DNA from: Streptomyces sp. GSL17-111
Lineage (GTDB): Bacteria; Actinomycetota; Actinomycetes; Streptomycetales; Streptomycetaceae
Assembly (NCBI RefSeq): GCF_037911585.1
Contig: NZ_JBAJNS010000001.1
Span: 1,301,001 to 1,365,000, forward strand
DNA: 64,000 nucleotides
Reading direction: 5' to 3'
Part shown: positions 7,800 to 16,919 of the stretch, piece by piece
Position numbering within the stretch: the first letter of the stretch is position 1
Layout of the letters: each line of letters begins with the position of its first letter
Position numbers and translations under genes: made by a program
Notes under the pieces: model-generated
The model's input: the letters and a program-made list of their open reading frames with translations, nothing else
Told to the model about the DNA's origin: nothing
Databases searched by the model: none

Positions 7800-9287
7800 T
7801 CAGGCCGACAGCTGCGCCAGGGCGGCGTCGACGCGGGCCAGGGTGCGCTCGCGGCCCAGGACCTCCAGCGACTCGAACAGCGGGAGGCCGACGGTGCGGC
7901 CGGTGACGGCGACCCGGACGGGGGCCTGCGCCTTCCCGAGCTTGAGCCCGTGCTCCTCGCCGGCCGCGAGGACGGCGGCCTTCAGGGCCTCGGCGTTCCA
8001 CTCGGCCGCCGCGAGCCTCTCCCGGGCCGTGGCGAGCAGGGCCTCCGCCCCGGGCTTCATCGCCTTGGCCCAGGAGGCCTCGTCCCGCACCGGCTCGTCC
8101 AGGAACAGGAAGTCCACGTTGGCCGTGATGTCGGACAGGACGGTCAGCCGGGTCTGGGCCAGCGGCGCCAGCTCGTCGAAGGCCGCCCGGTCGAACGCCT
8201 CGGGCTTCCACGGGGCGAACGGCGCCCTGAGCCACGGCTCGCACGCGGCGGCGAACTCGGCGACCGGCATCTCCCTCAGATGCGTGGCGTTGATGGCCTC
8301 GCACTTCTTCAGGTCGAAGCGGGCCGGATTGGCGTTCACCGCCGTGATCTCGAAGGCGGCGACCATCTCGTCCATCGAGAAGATGTCCCGGTCCTCCGCC
8401 AGCGACCAGCCGAGCAGGGAGAGGTAGTTGAGCAGCCCGGCCGGCAGGAAGCCGCGCTCGCGGTAGAGGTTGAGCGAGGACTCCGGGTCCCGCTTGGACA
8501 GCTTCTTGTTGCCCTCGCCCATCACGTAGGGCAGGTGGCCGAACTGCGGGGTGCCGCCGTTGCCGACGCCGATCTCCGCGAGCGCCCGGTACAGGGCGAT
8601 CTGGCGCGGGGTGGAGGACAGCAGGTCCTCACCCCGCAGCACGTGGGTGATCTCCATCAGCGCGTCGTCGACCGGGTTGACCAGCGTGTACAGCGGTGCG
8701 CCGTTGGCCCGGACGATGCCGAAGTCGGGCACGTTCTCCGGCTGGAAGGTCAGCTCGCCGCGGACCAGGTCGGTGAAGGTGATCGCCTCGTCGGGCATCT
8801 TGAAGCGCACGACGGCCGTGCGGCCCTCGGCCTCGTACGCGGCGACCCGCTCCGCGCTCAGGTCGCGGCACAGCCCGTCGTACCCGGAGGGGCGGCCGGC
8901 CTTGCGGGCGGCCTCGCGGCGGGCGTCCAGCTCCTCCGTCGTGCAGTAGCAGCGATAGGCGTGCCCGGCGTCGAGCAGCTTCCGCGCCACGTCGGCGTAG
9001 AGATCCATGCGCTGCGACTGCCGGTACGGCGCGTGCGGGCCGCCGATCTCGGGACCCTCGTCCCAGTCGAACCCGAGCCACCGCATGGAGTCCAGGAGCT
9101 GCTGGTAGGACTCCTCCGAGTCCCTTGCGGCGTCGGTGTCCTCGATGCGGAACACCAGCGTGCCGCCGTGGTGGCGGGCGAACGCCCAGTTGAACAGGGC
9201 GGTGCGGACCAGGCCCACGTGCGGGTTGCCGGTCGGCGAGGGACAGAAACGGACCCGGACGGGTGCCGGGGTGGTTGCGCTAGCCAC
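7800..9287 (-). CDS. gltX: glutamyl-tRNA synthetase
   Basis: Class I aminoacyl-tRNA synthetase charging tRNA-Glu, and probably tRNA-Gln in the indirect pathway. It has the HIGH-like motif [11 protein letters not shown] (about residues 15-25) and the KMSKS-like motif KKLSKRD (about 260-266). It also contains the zinc-site-like CYCTTEELD region near residue 115. Length is 495 residues, normal for bacterial GltX. The GTG start at 9285-9287 overlaps the stop of the upstream FAH-family gene by 8 nt, so the pair is probably translationally coupled. The tRNA-Gln and tRNA-Glu genes follow downstream. Confidence 0.97.
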   Translation of the reverse strand: MASATTPAPVRVRFCPSPTGNPHVGLVRTALFNWAFARHHGGTLVFRIEDTDAARDSEESYQQLLDSMRWLGFDWDEGPEIGGPHAPYRQSQRMDLYADVARKLLDAGHAYRCYCTTEELDARREAARKAGRPSGYDGLCRDLSAERVAAYEAEGRTAVVRFKMPDEAITFTDLVRGELTFQPENVPDFGIVRANGAPLYTLVNPVDDALMEITHVLRGEDLLSSTPRQIALYRALAEIGVGNGGTPQFGHLPYVMGEGNKKLSKRDPESSLNLYRERGFLPAGLLNYLSLLGWSLAEDRDIFSMDEMVAAFEITAVNANPARFDLKKCEAINATHLREMPVAEFAAACEPWLRAPFAPWKPEAFDRAAFDELAPLAQTRLTVLSDITANVDFLFLDEPVRDEASWAKAMKPGAEALLATARERLAAAEWNAEALKAAVLAAGEEHGLKLGKAQAPVRVAVTGRTVGLPLFESLEVLGRERTLARVDAALAQLSA

Positions 9288-10062
9288 GCTTGATCACCTT
9301 GTTGGTGAGAGTGCCGATGCCTTCGATGGTGACGGCGACCTCGTCGCCGACGTTGAGGGGGCCGACGCCCGCGGGGGTGCCGGTGAGGATGACGTCGCCG
9401 GGCAGGAGGGTCATCGCCTCACTGATGTGCACGACGAGGTCGGCCACGGAACGGACCATCTCGCCGGTGCGGCCCAGCTGCCGCTGTTCACCGTTGACCG
9501 TGCAGGCCACGGCGACGTCGGCGGGGTCCAGCTCGGTCTCGACCCAGGGGCCGAGCGGGCAGGAGCCGTCGAAGCCCTTCGCCCGCGCCCACTGCTCCTC
9601 GCCGCGCTGGACGTCGCGCGCGGTGAGGTCGTTGGCGCAGGTGTAGCCGAGGATCACTTCGGCGACGCGCTCTCGCGGCACCTGGTGACACATGCGCCCG
9701 ATGACGACGGCGAGTTCGGCCTCGTGCTGGACGTCGGCGGAGAACGCCGGGTATGCCACCGGGTCGCCGGGGCCGACGACCGAGGTGGAGGGCTTGAAGA
9801 AGACCACCGGGGTCTCGGGGACGGTGTGTCCCAGCTCCTTGGCGTGCTCCGCGTAGTTGCGGCCGACGGCCACGACCTTGCTGGGGAGGACGGGGGCGAG
9901 CAGCCGCACCTGGCCGAGCGGGACCTTCTGGCCGGAGCGCTCGAACTCGCCGAAGGGGTGCCCCTTGATGATGTCGAGCACGAGTCCGGGCTCGGTGTCG
10001 GCGTCGCCCTCCACGACGCCGAATCCGACGTTGCCGTCGATGGAGAATCTGGCGATGCGCAC
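9280..10062 (-). CDS. fumarylacetoacetate hydrolase family protein
   Basis: FAH-fold enzyme of the 2-hydroxyhepta-2,4-diene-1,7-dioate isomerase / 5-oxopent-3-ene decarboxylase group. Such enzymes cleave or isomerise beta-diketo acids using a divalent metal. Motifs are [15 protein letters not shown] (about residues 61-75), the metal-binding [10 protein letters not shown] (near 112), [14 protein letters not shown], and the C-terminal [16 protein letters not shown]. Length is 260 residues. The GTG start has only a weak ribosome-binding site. It is the first gene of a two-gene unit with gltX; no functional link to tRNA charging is evident. The substrate is unknown. Confidence 0.9.
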   Translation of the reverse strand: MRIARFSIDGNVGFGVVEGDADTEPGLVLDIIKGHPFGEFERSGQKVPLGQVRLLAPVLPSKVVAVGRNYAEHAKELGHTVPETPVVFFKPSTSVVGPGDPVAYPAFSADVQHEAELAVVIGRMCHQVPRERVAEVILGYTCANDLTARDVQRGEEQWARAKGFDGSCPLGPWVETELDPADVAVACTVNGEQRQLGRTGEMVRSVADLVVHISEAMTLLPGDVILTGTPAGVGPLNVGDEVAVTIEGIGTLTNKVIKRG

Positions 10063-10146
10063 GGTGCGGTGACCCTTCGGTGGCCTCGGACGGACGGTGA
10101 GGACTCAGCGTATCCGCTGCCGTTCACCGGTCGCCTCGCGGCCGTG

Positions 10147-10168
10147 ACGGGCCCGCCCCCGGGCCCGT
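10147..10168. terminator. terminator after first conservon
   Basis: A perfect 9-bp palindromic stem ACGGGCCCG with a CCCC loop, 26 nt past the cvnD stop on the minus strand. It closes the conservon operon before the FAH-gltX unit. Confidence 0.6.
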
Positions 10169-10193
10169 GCGGCCGGGGGCGGCGGTGCCCGCG

Positions 10194-10772
10194 TCAGCGC
10201 AGGCGGGCCATGAGGGCGTGCTCCACGAGGGTGATCAGCGCGCTCTTCGCGTCGGCGCGGTGCCGGGCGTCGGTGGTGATGATCGGCGTGTCCGGGCCGA
10301 TCTGCAGCGCCTCGCGCACCTCCTCGGGGCTGTAGGGCTGGTGGCCGTCGAAGCCGTTGAGGGCGATGACGAAGGGGAGCCCGCTGTTCTCGAAGTAGTC
10401 CACGGCCGGGAAGCAGTCGGCCAGACGCCGGGTGTCGACGAGCACGACGGCACCGATCGCACCGCGCACCAGGTCGTCCCACATGAACCAGAACCGGTCC
10501 TGCCCCGGCGTCCCGAACAGGTACAGGATCAGGTCCTGGTCGAGCGTGATCCGGCCGAAGTCCATGGCCACGGTGGTCGTCGTCTTGTCACCGGTGTGGG
10601 TGAGGTCGTCGATGCCGGCGGAGGCGGAGGTCATGACGGCTTCGGTGCGCAGTGGATTGATCTCCGACACGGCGCCCACGAAGGTCGTCTTGCCCACGCC
10701 GAACCCACCGGCCACCACGATCTTCGCGGAGGTGGTGGAGCGGGAGGCACCGCTAGAGCTTGCGAAGTCCAC
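10194..10772 (-). CDS. cvnD: conservon small GTPase CvnD (left conservon)
   Basis: Ras-like GTP-binding protein, fourth gene of a conservon, the streptomycete membrane-associated sensor complex likened to GPCR/G-protein systems. It has P-loop GGFGVGKTTF (about residues 22-31), switch motif FGTPGQDRFWFMW (about 89-101) and ALNGFDG at the G4 position, where classical NKxD is replaced by NGFD. Length is 192 residues. It overlaps cvnC by 20 nt. It differs from the CvnD at 15463-16041 at about 7 positions, and 168 bp (10368-10535) are identical between the two genes. Confidence 0.95.
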   Translation of the reverse strand: MDFASSSGASRSTTSAKIVVAGGFGVGKTTFVGAVSEINPLRTEAVMTSASAGIDDLTHTGDKTTTTVAMDFGRITLDQDLILYLFGTPGQDRFWFMWDDLVRGAIGAVVLVDTRRLADCFPAVDYFENSGLPFVIALNGFDGHQPYSPEEVREALQIGPDTPIITTDARHRADAKSALITLVEHALMARLR

Positions 10773-11304
10773 TGAGCACCCTTTCGAGCAGTGTCACGTC
10801 TGGCTGACCACCGGCGGACTCGTCACCGCCGGGCTGATGGATGGCGACGAGCCCGGCCTCGGCGAGGTCGGCGACGAGGATGCGGGCTACGCCGAGGGGG
10901 ATGGCGAGGAGTGCGGAGACCTCCGCCACCGACTTGATCTCGTAGCACAGGCGGCAGATCCGCTGGTGTTCCGGAAGCTGGCCCTGGAGCCGGGCGGGGT
11001 CGGCGGTCGTGCTGACCAGTGCCTCGATGGCGAGCTGGTAGCGCGGCCGGGTGCGTCCGCCGGTCATCGCGTACGGACGCACCAGGGGGTGGGGCTGGCC
11101 GCCCCCGCCCACGTCGGAGCCGGAGTGGGCGGGGGGCGCGTCGTGTGCCCCGCGCTGCGGCGCGCGGTGCTGTGGCTGCCGGGGCTCCTGCGGCGGCTGC
11201 TGCTGGTGCTGGCTGGGCGTGGAGGGGAAGTTGTACCGCGCGTAGCCGAAGTCGTGCTCCGGCTGCTGTTCGCCGCCGTACGGACCGCCTTGGGGCGTTG
11301 TCAC
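10753..11304 (-). CDS. cvnC: conservon DUF742 protein CvnC (left conservon)
   Basis: DUF742 protein, third conservon component, thought to work with the roadblock protein and GTPase at the membrane. The C-terminal 115 residues hold the domain: LVRPYAMTGGRTRPRYQLAIEALV, then CRLCYEIKSVAEVSALLAIPLGVARILVADLAEAGLV, a winged-helix-like segment. The N-terminal 75 residues are a Gln/Pro-rich linker absent from the right-hand copy. Length is 183 residues. The last 20 nt overlap cvnD. Confidence 0.93.
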   Translation of the reverse strand: MTTPQGGPYGGEQQPEHDFGYARYNFPSTPSQHQQQPPQEPRQPQHRAPQRGAHDAPPAHSGSDVGGGGQPHPLVRPYAMTGGRTRPRYQLAIEALVSTTADPARLQGQLPEHQRICRLCYEIKSVAEVSALLAIPLGVARILVADLAEAGLVAIHQPGGDESAGGQPDVTLLERVLSGLRKL

Positions 11305-11429
11305 GTTTCCTCCTCCAACTGCCGTTCGCGGGGCCTACCACTGGGTTCGGGGCCGTGGCCCGAGCCGCGGGGGGCTCCCGCGTCCCCGAACTTTAAGGTG
11401 CGGGACACTCGATGCGCACTGGTTGTCTG

Positions 11430-11852
11430 TTAGTTGAGAAGACTTCCTTGCAGTTCGGAGCGGAGCTCCGGGGTCAGTACCGTACCGGCCCGGTCGACCA
11501 GGAGTGCCATCTCGTACCCCACCAGACCGATGTCCGCGTCAGGATGCGCCAACACCGCCAGCGACGAACCGTCCGAGATCGCCATGATGAAGAGGAAACC
11601 ACGCTCCATCTCCACCACCGTCTGATTGACCGGCCCACCCTCGAAGATCCGCGACGCACCCTGGGTCAACGACGTCAGACCCGACGCCACCGCTGCCAAC
11701 TGATCGGCACGATCCCGCGGAAAACCCTCGGACATCGCCAGAAGAAGACCATCCGCCGAGACGACGACGGTGTGGGAGACCCCGGGGGTGTTCTCCACGA
11801 AGTTAGTGATCAACCAGTTGAGGTTCTGCGCCGCCTGGCTCATCGGGCTCAC
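11430..11852 (-). CDS. cvnB: conservon roadblock/LC7 protein CvnB (left conservon)
   Basis: Roadblock/LC7-domain protein of 140 residues, the second conservon gene. It probably regulates the nucleotide state of CvnD, as related MglB acts on MglA. The domain spans nearly the whole chain (LNWLITNFVENTPGVSHTVV, then FPRDRADQLAAVASGLTSL). The GTG at 11850-11852 is chosen because AGGAG lies 7 nt upstream inside cvnA and the cvnA stop is 1 nt away; an in-frame ATG at 11843 is the alternative. Only three residues differ from the CvnB at 16497-16919. Confidence 0.95.
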   Translation of the reverse strand: MSPMSQAAQNLNWLITNFVENTPGVSHTVVVSADGLLLAMSEGFPRDRADQLAAVASGLTSLTQGASRIFEGGPVNQTVVEMERGFLFIMAISDGSSLAVLAHPDADIGLVGYEMALLVDRAGTVLTPELRSELQGSLLN

Positions 11853-11853
11853 A

Positions 11854-14800
11854 CTAACGCTCCTGCTCGTAGGTGCTGCCGGGGTTGTAGCCCGGTCGAT
11901 CGGTCTGCGGGTTCTGGGTGGTCGAACCGCGTCCTCGGCGTACGCCACGGTGCAGGTTACTCAGCCTGCCCCGGACGTCCTCGGGGGCCCGGGAGACCTG
12001 TGGGCCTCCGTGGTCCGTCGTGTCCGTGGCGCCCTCGATGAGGTTGGCCCCGGCCACCCTTCGTGGCAGGCCGGAGGTGGTGATACCACCGGCCCTGGGC
12101 TCGCGCGACTGTTCCGCGCGGTCCCAACGGTCGTCGTTGGACGAGCGCCACTCGGACGGCTCAGGCTCCTCGGCGGGCGCGGGCACGTCCTGCCGGGGCG
12201 ACGGCTGCCGCACCGGCAGGCCCGCCTCGGTCGACGCCGACCGCTTCTCGCGGCGAGGCAGACCGGCGTTGGTGACGGAGCCGGTCGTCGAGCCGAGGGG
12301 GCGTTCGAAGCCTACGCGCTCCCCGGGCGGTGCGGGAGTCCCGGCCGGGTCGGGCCGGACGCCGAACACGGAGGGCTCCCCCTGGCCGCCGGAGGCTCCC
12401 GCGCCGTAGGCGGGTGCCCCGGGTCCGACCTGCGGCAGCTGCGCGGTCTCATCGTACGCGGCCCGCGCGCCGTGGTCAGAGGCGTCGTAGCCCTGCTGGG
12501 CGGCGCCGTCCTGGGCCGGATAGCCCGACGCGTAGTCACCCCGGTCGTAGCCGTCCCGGCCGTAGCCGTCCTGGGCGTAACCTTCCTGCACGTACGGGTC
12601 CTGGCCGGCCTGCTGCTGGTCGTAGGGATCGTACGCGTCCTGTCCGTCGTACCGGTCCTGCTCGCCGTAACCGGCGCCGAACTCACGGCCCGGGGCTTCG
12701 CCGTGCGCGTAGCCGGTCCGCTGGTCGTAGGGGGCGCTCTGCCCGTAACCGGCCTGACCGCCGTCCGCGGGCGGACCCGCGTAGCCCTCCGCCGCGTCGG
12801 ACTCCTGCTCCAGGGCGGAACGCCGCTCGTCGGCGTGCTGCGACCGGTCCGCCGGGGCGAGCGCGGAGAGGTCGTCCGGCACGGAGACGGAGGAGCCGGC
12901 GTAGCGGCTGTCGTCGAAGCCGAGCTGGGCGGCGGTGGGGGCGGCGGGCACGGCGGACGGCCCGTCGGGGGCCGCCTCCGGCATGATCCGGGAGACGGTG
13001 AAGTCCTCCTCGATCAGCGCCTCGCCGCCACCGCCGTGGGTGATGGCCTCGGGCAGCATCACCAACGACGTCGTCCCGGCCTGCTCGCCCGAGGGGCGGA
13101 GCTGGACGCGGATGCCGTGCCGGTCGGCGAGGCGTCCGACCACGAACAGGCCCATGCGCTGGGAGATCGCGGCGTCGACCGTGGGCGGGTTGGCCAGCTT
13201 GTGGTTGATGTCCGCGAAGTCCTCGGCCGTGAGGCCGATGCCCTTGTCGTGGATCTCGATCATGACGCGGCCGTCCGGCAGCCGGGTCGCGGTGACCTTG
13301 ACCTTCGTCTGCGGCGAGGAGAACGACGTCGCGTTCTCCAGCAGCTCGGCGAGCAGGTGCACGAGGTCGGTGACGACGGAGCCGTGGATCTCGCTCTCGG
13401 GAACGCCGGTGATCTCGATGCGCTCGTACTGCTCCACCTCGGAGGAGGCCGCGCGCAGCACGTCCACGAGCGGGACGGGCTGGTTCCAGCGGCGGCCGGG
13501 CTCCTCCCCCGCGAGGACGAGCAGGTTCTCGCCGTTGCGACGCATGCGGGTGGCCAGGTGGTCGAGCTTGAAGAGGCTCTCCAGCTGGTCCGGATCCGCC
13601 TCGTTGTTCTCCAGGTCGGTGATCAGGCCGAGCTGGCGCTCGATGAGGCCCTGGTTGCGGCTGGAGAGGTTGGTGAAGATCGCGTTGACGTTGCCGCGGA
13701 GCAGTGCCTGCTCGGACGCCAGCCGGACCGCCTCGCGGTGCACCTGGTCGAAGGCGCGGGCGACCTCGCCGATCTCGTCCTTGGTGTCGATGTCGATCGG
13801 CTGGACCTGGGTGTCGACACGGCCGGGGTCGGTCCGCGAGAGCTGGTCGACGAGCATCGGGAGCCGCTGCTCGGCGACGTCGAAGGCGGCCGTGCGCAGC
13901 CGGATCATCGACTTGCTCATCGAGCGTGCCATCAGGCCGGCGATGATGAACGCCAGCAGCAGGGCGACGAGCACGATGACGGAGTTGACGATGGCCTCCG
14001 TCTTGGCGTCGGCCGCGATCTCCTGCGACTCGGCCACGGCCCGGTTTGCCAGGTCCTGTTCGATACCCCGGTACACGTCGAACTTGGCCGTGGTGGCCTG
14101 GTACCAGACCTCGGCGGTGACGCCGCGCTCGGCCAGCTCCTCCACGGAGGTGCCGGAGGCGATGAGGTTCACCATCTCCTCGAACGGCGGCGGGGTGACG
14201 AAGTCGCGCCCGGCGGCCTCGGCCGACGCCTCGGCCTCGGCGGCGTTCCGCTGGGCCTGGCTCTCCAGTCCACCCAGCTCGGAGCGGAGCCGCTGCACGT
14301 CCTCCTCGGTGCCCGCGTTGGTGTACTCGGTGAGGGCGATCTTCTCCAGGTACGCGTAGGAGGAGAAGGCCAGGAGCTGGGCCTGCTCGTCCTCCTCGCC
14401 CGGCCCCCGCTCCACCAGCAGATGCGTACCGATGGAGCGGGTGAGGGACTCGGCGGCCTTGGCGAGGGAGATGGCGTAGACGGTCCGGCCGTAGGAGGTG
14501 ATGTTGCCGGTGCCCAGGCCCAGCTCGTTGGAGAGGTTCATCAGCGGGTGCTGCACCTCGACGTAGCCGAGCTCGGTCTCCACCCCGCCCAGCTCCTCGC
14601 TGTAGGCGGCCTCCCGGAGGGGTCCGAGTCGCGACTCGACGTCGCGGACGGCGTTGAGGCGGCGTTCGAGGCTGGGTGTCTGCGGGGCGTTCTCGGCGGC
14701 CTCGTCGAACGCGTTCTTGGCCTCGTCGGTGGCCTCCCGGGCCTCCAGGACCTCGGGGGCGTCCTCGTCGCCCTTCAGCAGGGGTGCGGCGGTGCGGTCA

Positions 14801-15123
14801 CGCTCGTCGAGGAGCGCGTGGCCGTAGGACGCGGCGGCCCGGACGAGTTCGGCCGTGGCCTCGGCGTCCTGGGCCTCGCTCAGCGTCGCGACGGAGCTCT
14901 GCACGCGGAAGCCGCCGAAGATGAGCGCGACGACCACGGGTATGAGCAGGATCGCGTTCAGCCGGGTGGCCACGCGCCAGTTCCGCACGGCGAACTTGCT
15001 GGAGTCTCCTCCGCCCGCGCTGTCCCCGGCCGGTTCGGCGGGCCCGGGGGGACCGGCCGCACCGCGCGGGGTGAAGTTGCCCCGCGACTCCGGCGGCGGG
15101 GGCGCCGTCTTGCTTCGCCTCAC
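11854..15123 (-). CDS. cvnA: conservon sensor histidine kinase CvnA (left conservon)
   Basis: Membrane sensor kinase of 1089 residues from GTG 15121-15123 (GAGAGG 9 nt upstream; the frame stays open to 15222). Order of parts: membrane helix about 50-72 (NAILLIPVVVALIFGGFRV); an extracytoplasmic nitrate/nitrite-sensor-like helical domain about 75-375; second helix about 376-397 (VIVLVALLLAFIIAGLMA); HAMP; a conserved LDHLATRMRR box with likely phospho-acceptor His522; then an HATPase domain with ELLENAT (about 590), DKGIGL and GLFVVGRLADRHGI. The C-terminal 350 residues are a Tyr/Gln/Asp/Gly-rich disordered tail. It is adjacent to cvnB (1 nt). The partner response is presumably through CvnB-CvnD rather than a classical regulator, since none is nearby. 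Confidence 0.94.
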   Translation of the reverse strand: MRRSKTAPPPPESRGNFTPRGAAGPPGPAEPAGDSAGGGDSSKFAVRNWRVATRLNAILLIPVVVALIFGGFRVQSSVATLSEAQDAEATAELVRAAASYGHALLDERDRTAAPLLKGDEDAPEVLEAREATDEAKNAFDEAAENAPQTPSLERRLNAVRDVESRLGPLREAAYSEELGGVETELGYVEVQHPLMNLSNELGLGTGNITSYGRTVYAISLAKAAESLTRSIGTHLLVERGPGEEDEQAQLLAFSSYAYLEKIALTEYTNAGTEEDVQRLRSELGGLESQAQRNAAEAEASAEAAGRDFVTPPPFEEMVNLIASGTSVEELAERGVTAEVWYQATTAKFDVYRGIEQDLANRAVAESQEIAADAKTEAIVNSVIVLVALLLAFIIAGLMARSMSKSMIRLRTAAFDVAEQRLPMLVDQLSRTDPGRVDTQVQPIDIDTKDEIGEVARAFDQVHREAVRLASEQALLRGNVNAIFTNLSSRNQGLIERQLGLITDLENNEADPDQLESLFKLDHLATRMRRNGENLLVLAGEEPGRRWNQPVPLVDVLRAASSEVEQYERIEITGVPESEIHGSVVTDLVHLLAELLENATSFSSPQTKVKVTATRLPDGRVMIEIHDKGIGLTAEDFADINHKLANPPTVDAAISQRMGLFVVGRLADRHGIRVQLRPSGEQAGTTSLVMLPEAITHGGGGEALIEEDFTVSRIMPEAAPDGPSAVPAAPTAAQLGFDDSRYAGSSVSVPDDLSALAPADRSQHADERRSALEQESDAAEGYAGPPADGGQAGYGQSAPYDQRTGYAHGEAPGREFGAGYGEQDRYDGQDAYDPYDQQQAGQDPYVQEGYAQDGYGRDGYDRGDYASGYPAQDGAAQQGYDASDHGARAAYDETAQLPQVGPGAPAYGAGASGGQGEPSVFGVRPDPAGTPAPPGERVGFERPLGSTTGSVTNAGLPRREKRSASTEAGLPVRQPSPRQDVPAPAEEPEPSEWRSSNDDRWDRAEQSREPRAGGITTSGLPRRVAGANLIEGATDTTDHGGPQVSRAPEDVRGRLSNLHRGVRRGRGSTTQNPQTDRPGYNPGSTYEQER

Positions 15124-15399
15124 TCGACCAAACCTCTCGGCGTCGGCACTTCGGCCTCGACGTGCCGCGACTACTGCTGAGTTCAGCGAATTCCAGCACG
15201 TCCGGGGGCGCTTTCCAAACACTTGAAAACGCGACTATCGACTACGCATTCACGGAACCTTCAATCGACAAAAGCGGACACAAGGAGCTTTTGTCGGCGA
15301 ACGGCGGGAGGAACGTACGCAGAGTGCAGTGCCGCGCTCGCCGCCCGTGGTCGGGTTTCCGCAATTCTCTGTCGAAACGTTATGAAGGGTTGTGAGCAC

Positions 15400-15439
15400 G
15401 GTGACAAGGCGGTGTGGCCAACCACACAGCCTTGTCACC
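15400..15439. terminator. terminator after right conservon
   Basis: An 18-bp stem with one mismatch, GGTGACAAGGC-g-GTGTGG paired with CCACAC-a-GCCTTGTCACC across a short loop. It lies 24 nt past the cvnD stop at 15463 and separates the two conservons. The region 15124-15399 beside it holds no gene. It contains the probable cvnA promoter, in a locally AT-richer stretch around 15200-15300. Confidence 0.8.
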
Positions 15440-15462
15440 GCCGGGTCGAGCGGGGTCCGGGC

Positions 15463-16041
15463 TCAGCGCAGCCGGGCGAGGAGGGCGTGCTCCACGAGGG
15501 TGATCAGCGCGCTCTTCGCGTCGGCGCGGTGCCGGGCGTCGGTGGTGATGATCGGGGTGCCCGGGCCGATCTGCAGCGCCTCGCGCACCTCCTCCGGCCG
15601 ATAGGGCTGGTGGCCGTCGAAGCCGTTGAGGGCGACGACGAAGGGGAGCCCGCTGTTCTCGAAGTAGTCCACGGCCGGGAAGCAGTCGGCCAGACGCCGG
15701 GTGTCGACGAGCACGACGGCACCGATCGCACCGCGCACCAGGTCGTCCCACATGAACCAGAACCGGTCCTGCCCCGGCGTCCCGAACAGGTACAGGATCA
15801 GGTCGTCGTCGAGCGTGATCCGGCCGAAGTCCATGGCCACGGTGGTCGTCGTCTTGCCGCCGGTATGGCTGAGGTCGTCGATACCGGCGGACGCCGACGT
15901 CATCACCGCCTCGGTACGCAGCGGGTTGATCTCCGACACGGCGCCCACGAAGGTCGTCTTGCCCACGCCGAACCCACCGGCCACCACGATCTTCGCGGAG
16001 GTGGTGGAGCGGGAGGCACCGCTAGAGCTTGCGAAGTCCAC
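15463..16041 (-). CDS. cvnD: conservon small GTPase CvnD (right conservon)
   Basis: Ras-like GTPase of 192 residues with the same motifs as the left copy: GGFGVGKTTF P-loop, FGTPGQDRFWFMW, ALNGFDG. It overlaps cvnC by 20 nt, as in the left operon. It ends the right-hand conservon and is followed by a strong terminator. Differences from the left CvnD include T58S, D62G, Q79D, S148R and M189L. Such closeness beside strongly diverged CvnA proteins points to recent gene conversion. Confidence 0.95.
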   Translation of the reverse strand: MDFASSSGASRSTTSAKIVVAGGFGVGKTTFVGAVSEINPLRTEAVMTSASAGIDDLSHTGGKTTTTVAMDFGRITLDDDLILYLFGTPGQDRFWFMWDDLVRGAIGAVVLVDTRRLADCFPAVDYFENSGLPFVVALNGFDGHQPYRPEEVREALQIGPGTPIITTDARHRADAKSALITLVEHALLARLR

Positions 16042-16429
16042 TGAGCACCCTTTCGAGCAGTGTCACGTCCGGGGCACCGCCGGGCTCTCCGCCGCCGCCG
16101 GGCTGGTGGATGGCCACGAGCCCGGCCTCGGCGAGGTCGGCGACGAGAATGCGGGCCACCCCGAGCGGGATACCGAGCAGCGCCGATATCTCGGCGACCG
16201 ACTTCACCTCGCGGCACAGGTGGCAGATCCGCTGGTGCTCGGGCAGCAGCCCGTCCATCATCCCCGGGTCCGCCGTGTTGCTCACCAGGGCTTCGATGGC
16301 GAGCTGGTAGCGCGGCCGGGTGCGGCCACCGGTCATCGCGTACGGGCGGACCAGCGGCTGGTCGCCGTCGTCGTCGTACGACATGTGGTGATCCATACCG
16401 TACGGATCTGACGCGGGCGGGGTGGTCAT
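16022..16429 (-). CDS. cvnC: conservon DUF742 protein CvnC (right conservon)
   Basis: DUF742 protein of 135 residues. The domain (LVRPYAMTGGRTRPRYQLAIEALVSNTAD, then CHLCREVKSVAEISALLGIPLGVARILVADLAEAGLVAIHQPGG) is very close to the left copy, but the N-terminal extension is only about 25 residues and Asp/His-rich. The start ATG lies 67 nt after the cvnB stop. It overlaps cvnD by 20 nt. Confidence 0.94.
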   Translation of the reverse strand: MTTPPASDPYGMDHHMSYDDDGDQPLVRPYAMTGGRTRPRYQLAIEALVSNTADPGMMDGLLPEHQRICHLCREVKSVAEISALLGIPLGVARILVADLAEAGLVAIHQPGGGGEPGGAPDVTLLERVLSGLRKL

Positions 16430-16496
16430 GGCTCCTCCGGGCGAGGCATGAGGTCGTCGAAACGGACTGTGGTGCTCATGTGGGGGGAGCGTGTGT

Positions 16497-16919
16497 TCAG
16501 TTCAGGATGCTGCCTTGCAGTTCGGAGCGGAGCTCCGGGGTCAGTACCGTACCGGCCCGGTCGACCAGGAGTGCCATCTCGTACCCCACCAGACCGATGT
16601 CCGCGTCAGGATGCGCCAGCACCGCCAGCGACGAACCGTCCGAGATCGCCATGATGAAGAGGAAACCACGCTCCATCTCCACCACCGTCTGATTGACCGG
16701 CCCACCCTCGAAGATCCGCGACGCACCCTGGGTCAAGGACGTCAGACCCGACGCCACCGCCGCCAACTGATCGGCACGATCCCGCGGAAAACCCTCGGAC
16801 ATCGCCAGAAGAAGACCATCCGCCGAGACCACCACCGTGTGGGAGACCCCCGGGGTGTTGTCCACGAAATTCGTGATCAACCAGTTCAGGTTCCGCGCCG
16901 CCTGGCTCATCGGACTCAA
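16497..16919 (-). CDS. cvnB: conservon roadblock/LC7 protein CvnB (right conservon)
   Basis: Roadblock/LC7 protein of 140 residues. A TTG at 16917-16919 directly abuts the cvnA stop and has AGGAG 6 nt upstream, equivalent to the GTG of the left copy; an in-frame ATG lies at 16910. Q9R, E20D and L139I are the only visible differences from the left CvnB. Confidence 0.94.
   Translation of the reverse strand: MSPMSQAARNLNWLITNFVDNTPGVSHTVVVSADGLLLAMSEGFPRDRADQLAAVASGLTSLTQGASRIFEGGPVNQTVVEMERGFLFIMAISDGSSLAVLAHPDADIGLVGYEMALLVDRAGTVLTPELRSELQGSILN

Larger units (their letters stand above)
10194..16919. repeat. tandem conservon duplication (B, C, D segments)
   Basis: The segments 10194-11852 and 15463-16919 are homologous copies about 5.2 kb apart. 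The D genes share an uninterrupted identical run of 168 bp (10368-10535 and 15637-15804). The B genes share long identical runs broken by single-base changes. The C genes match in the domain but not in the N-terminal extension, and the A genes match only in the kinase core. Confidence 0.85.
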
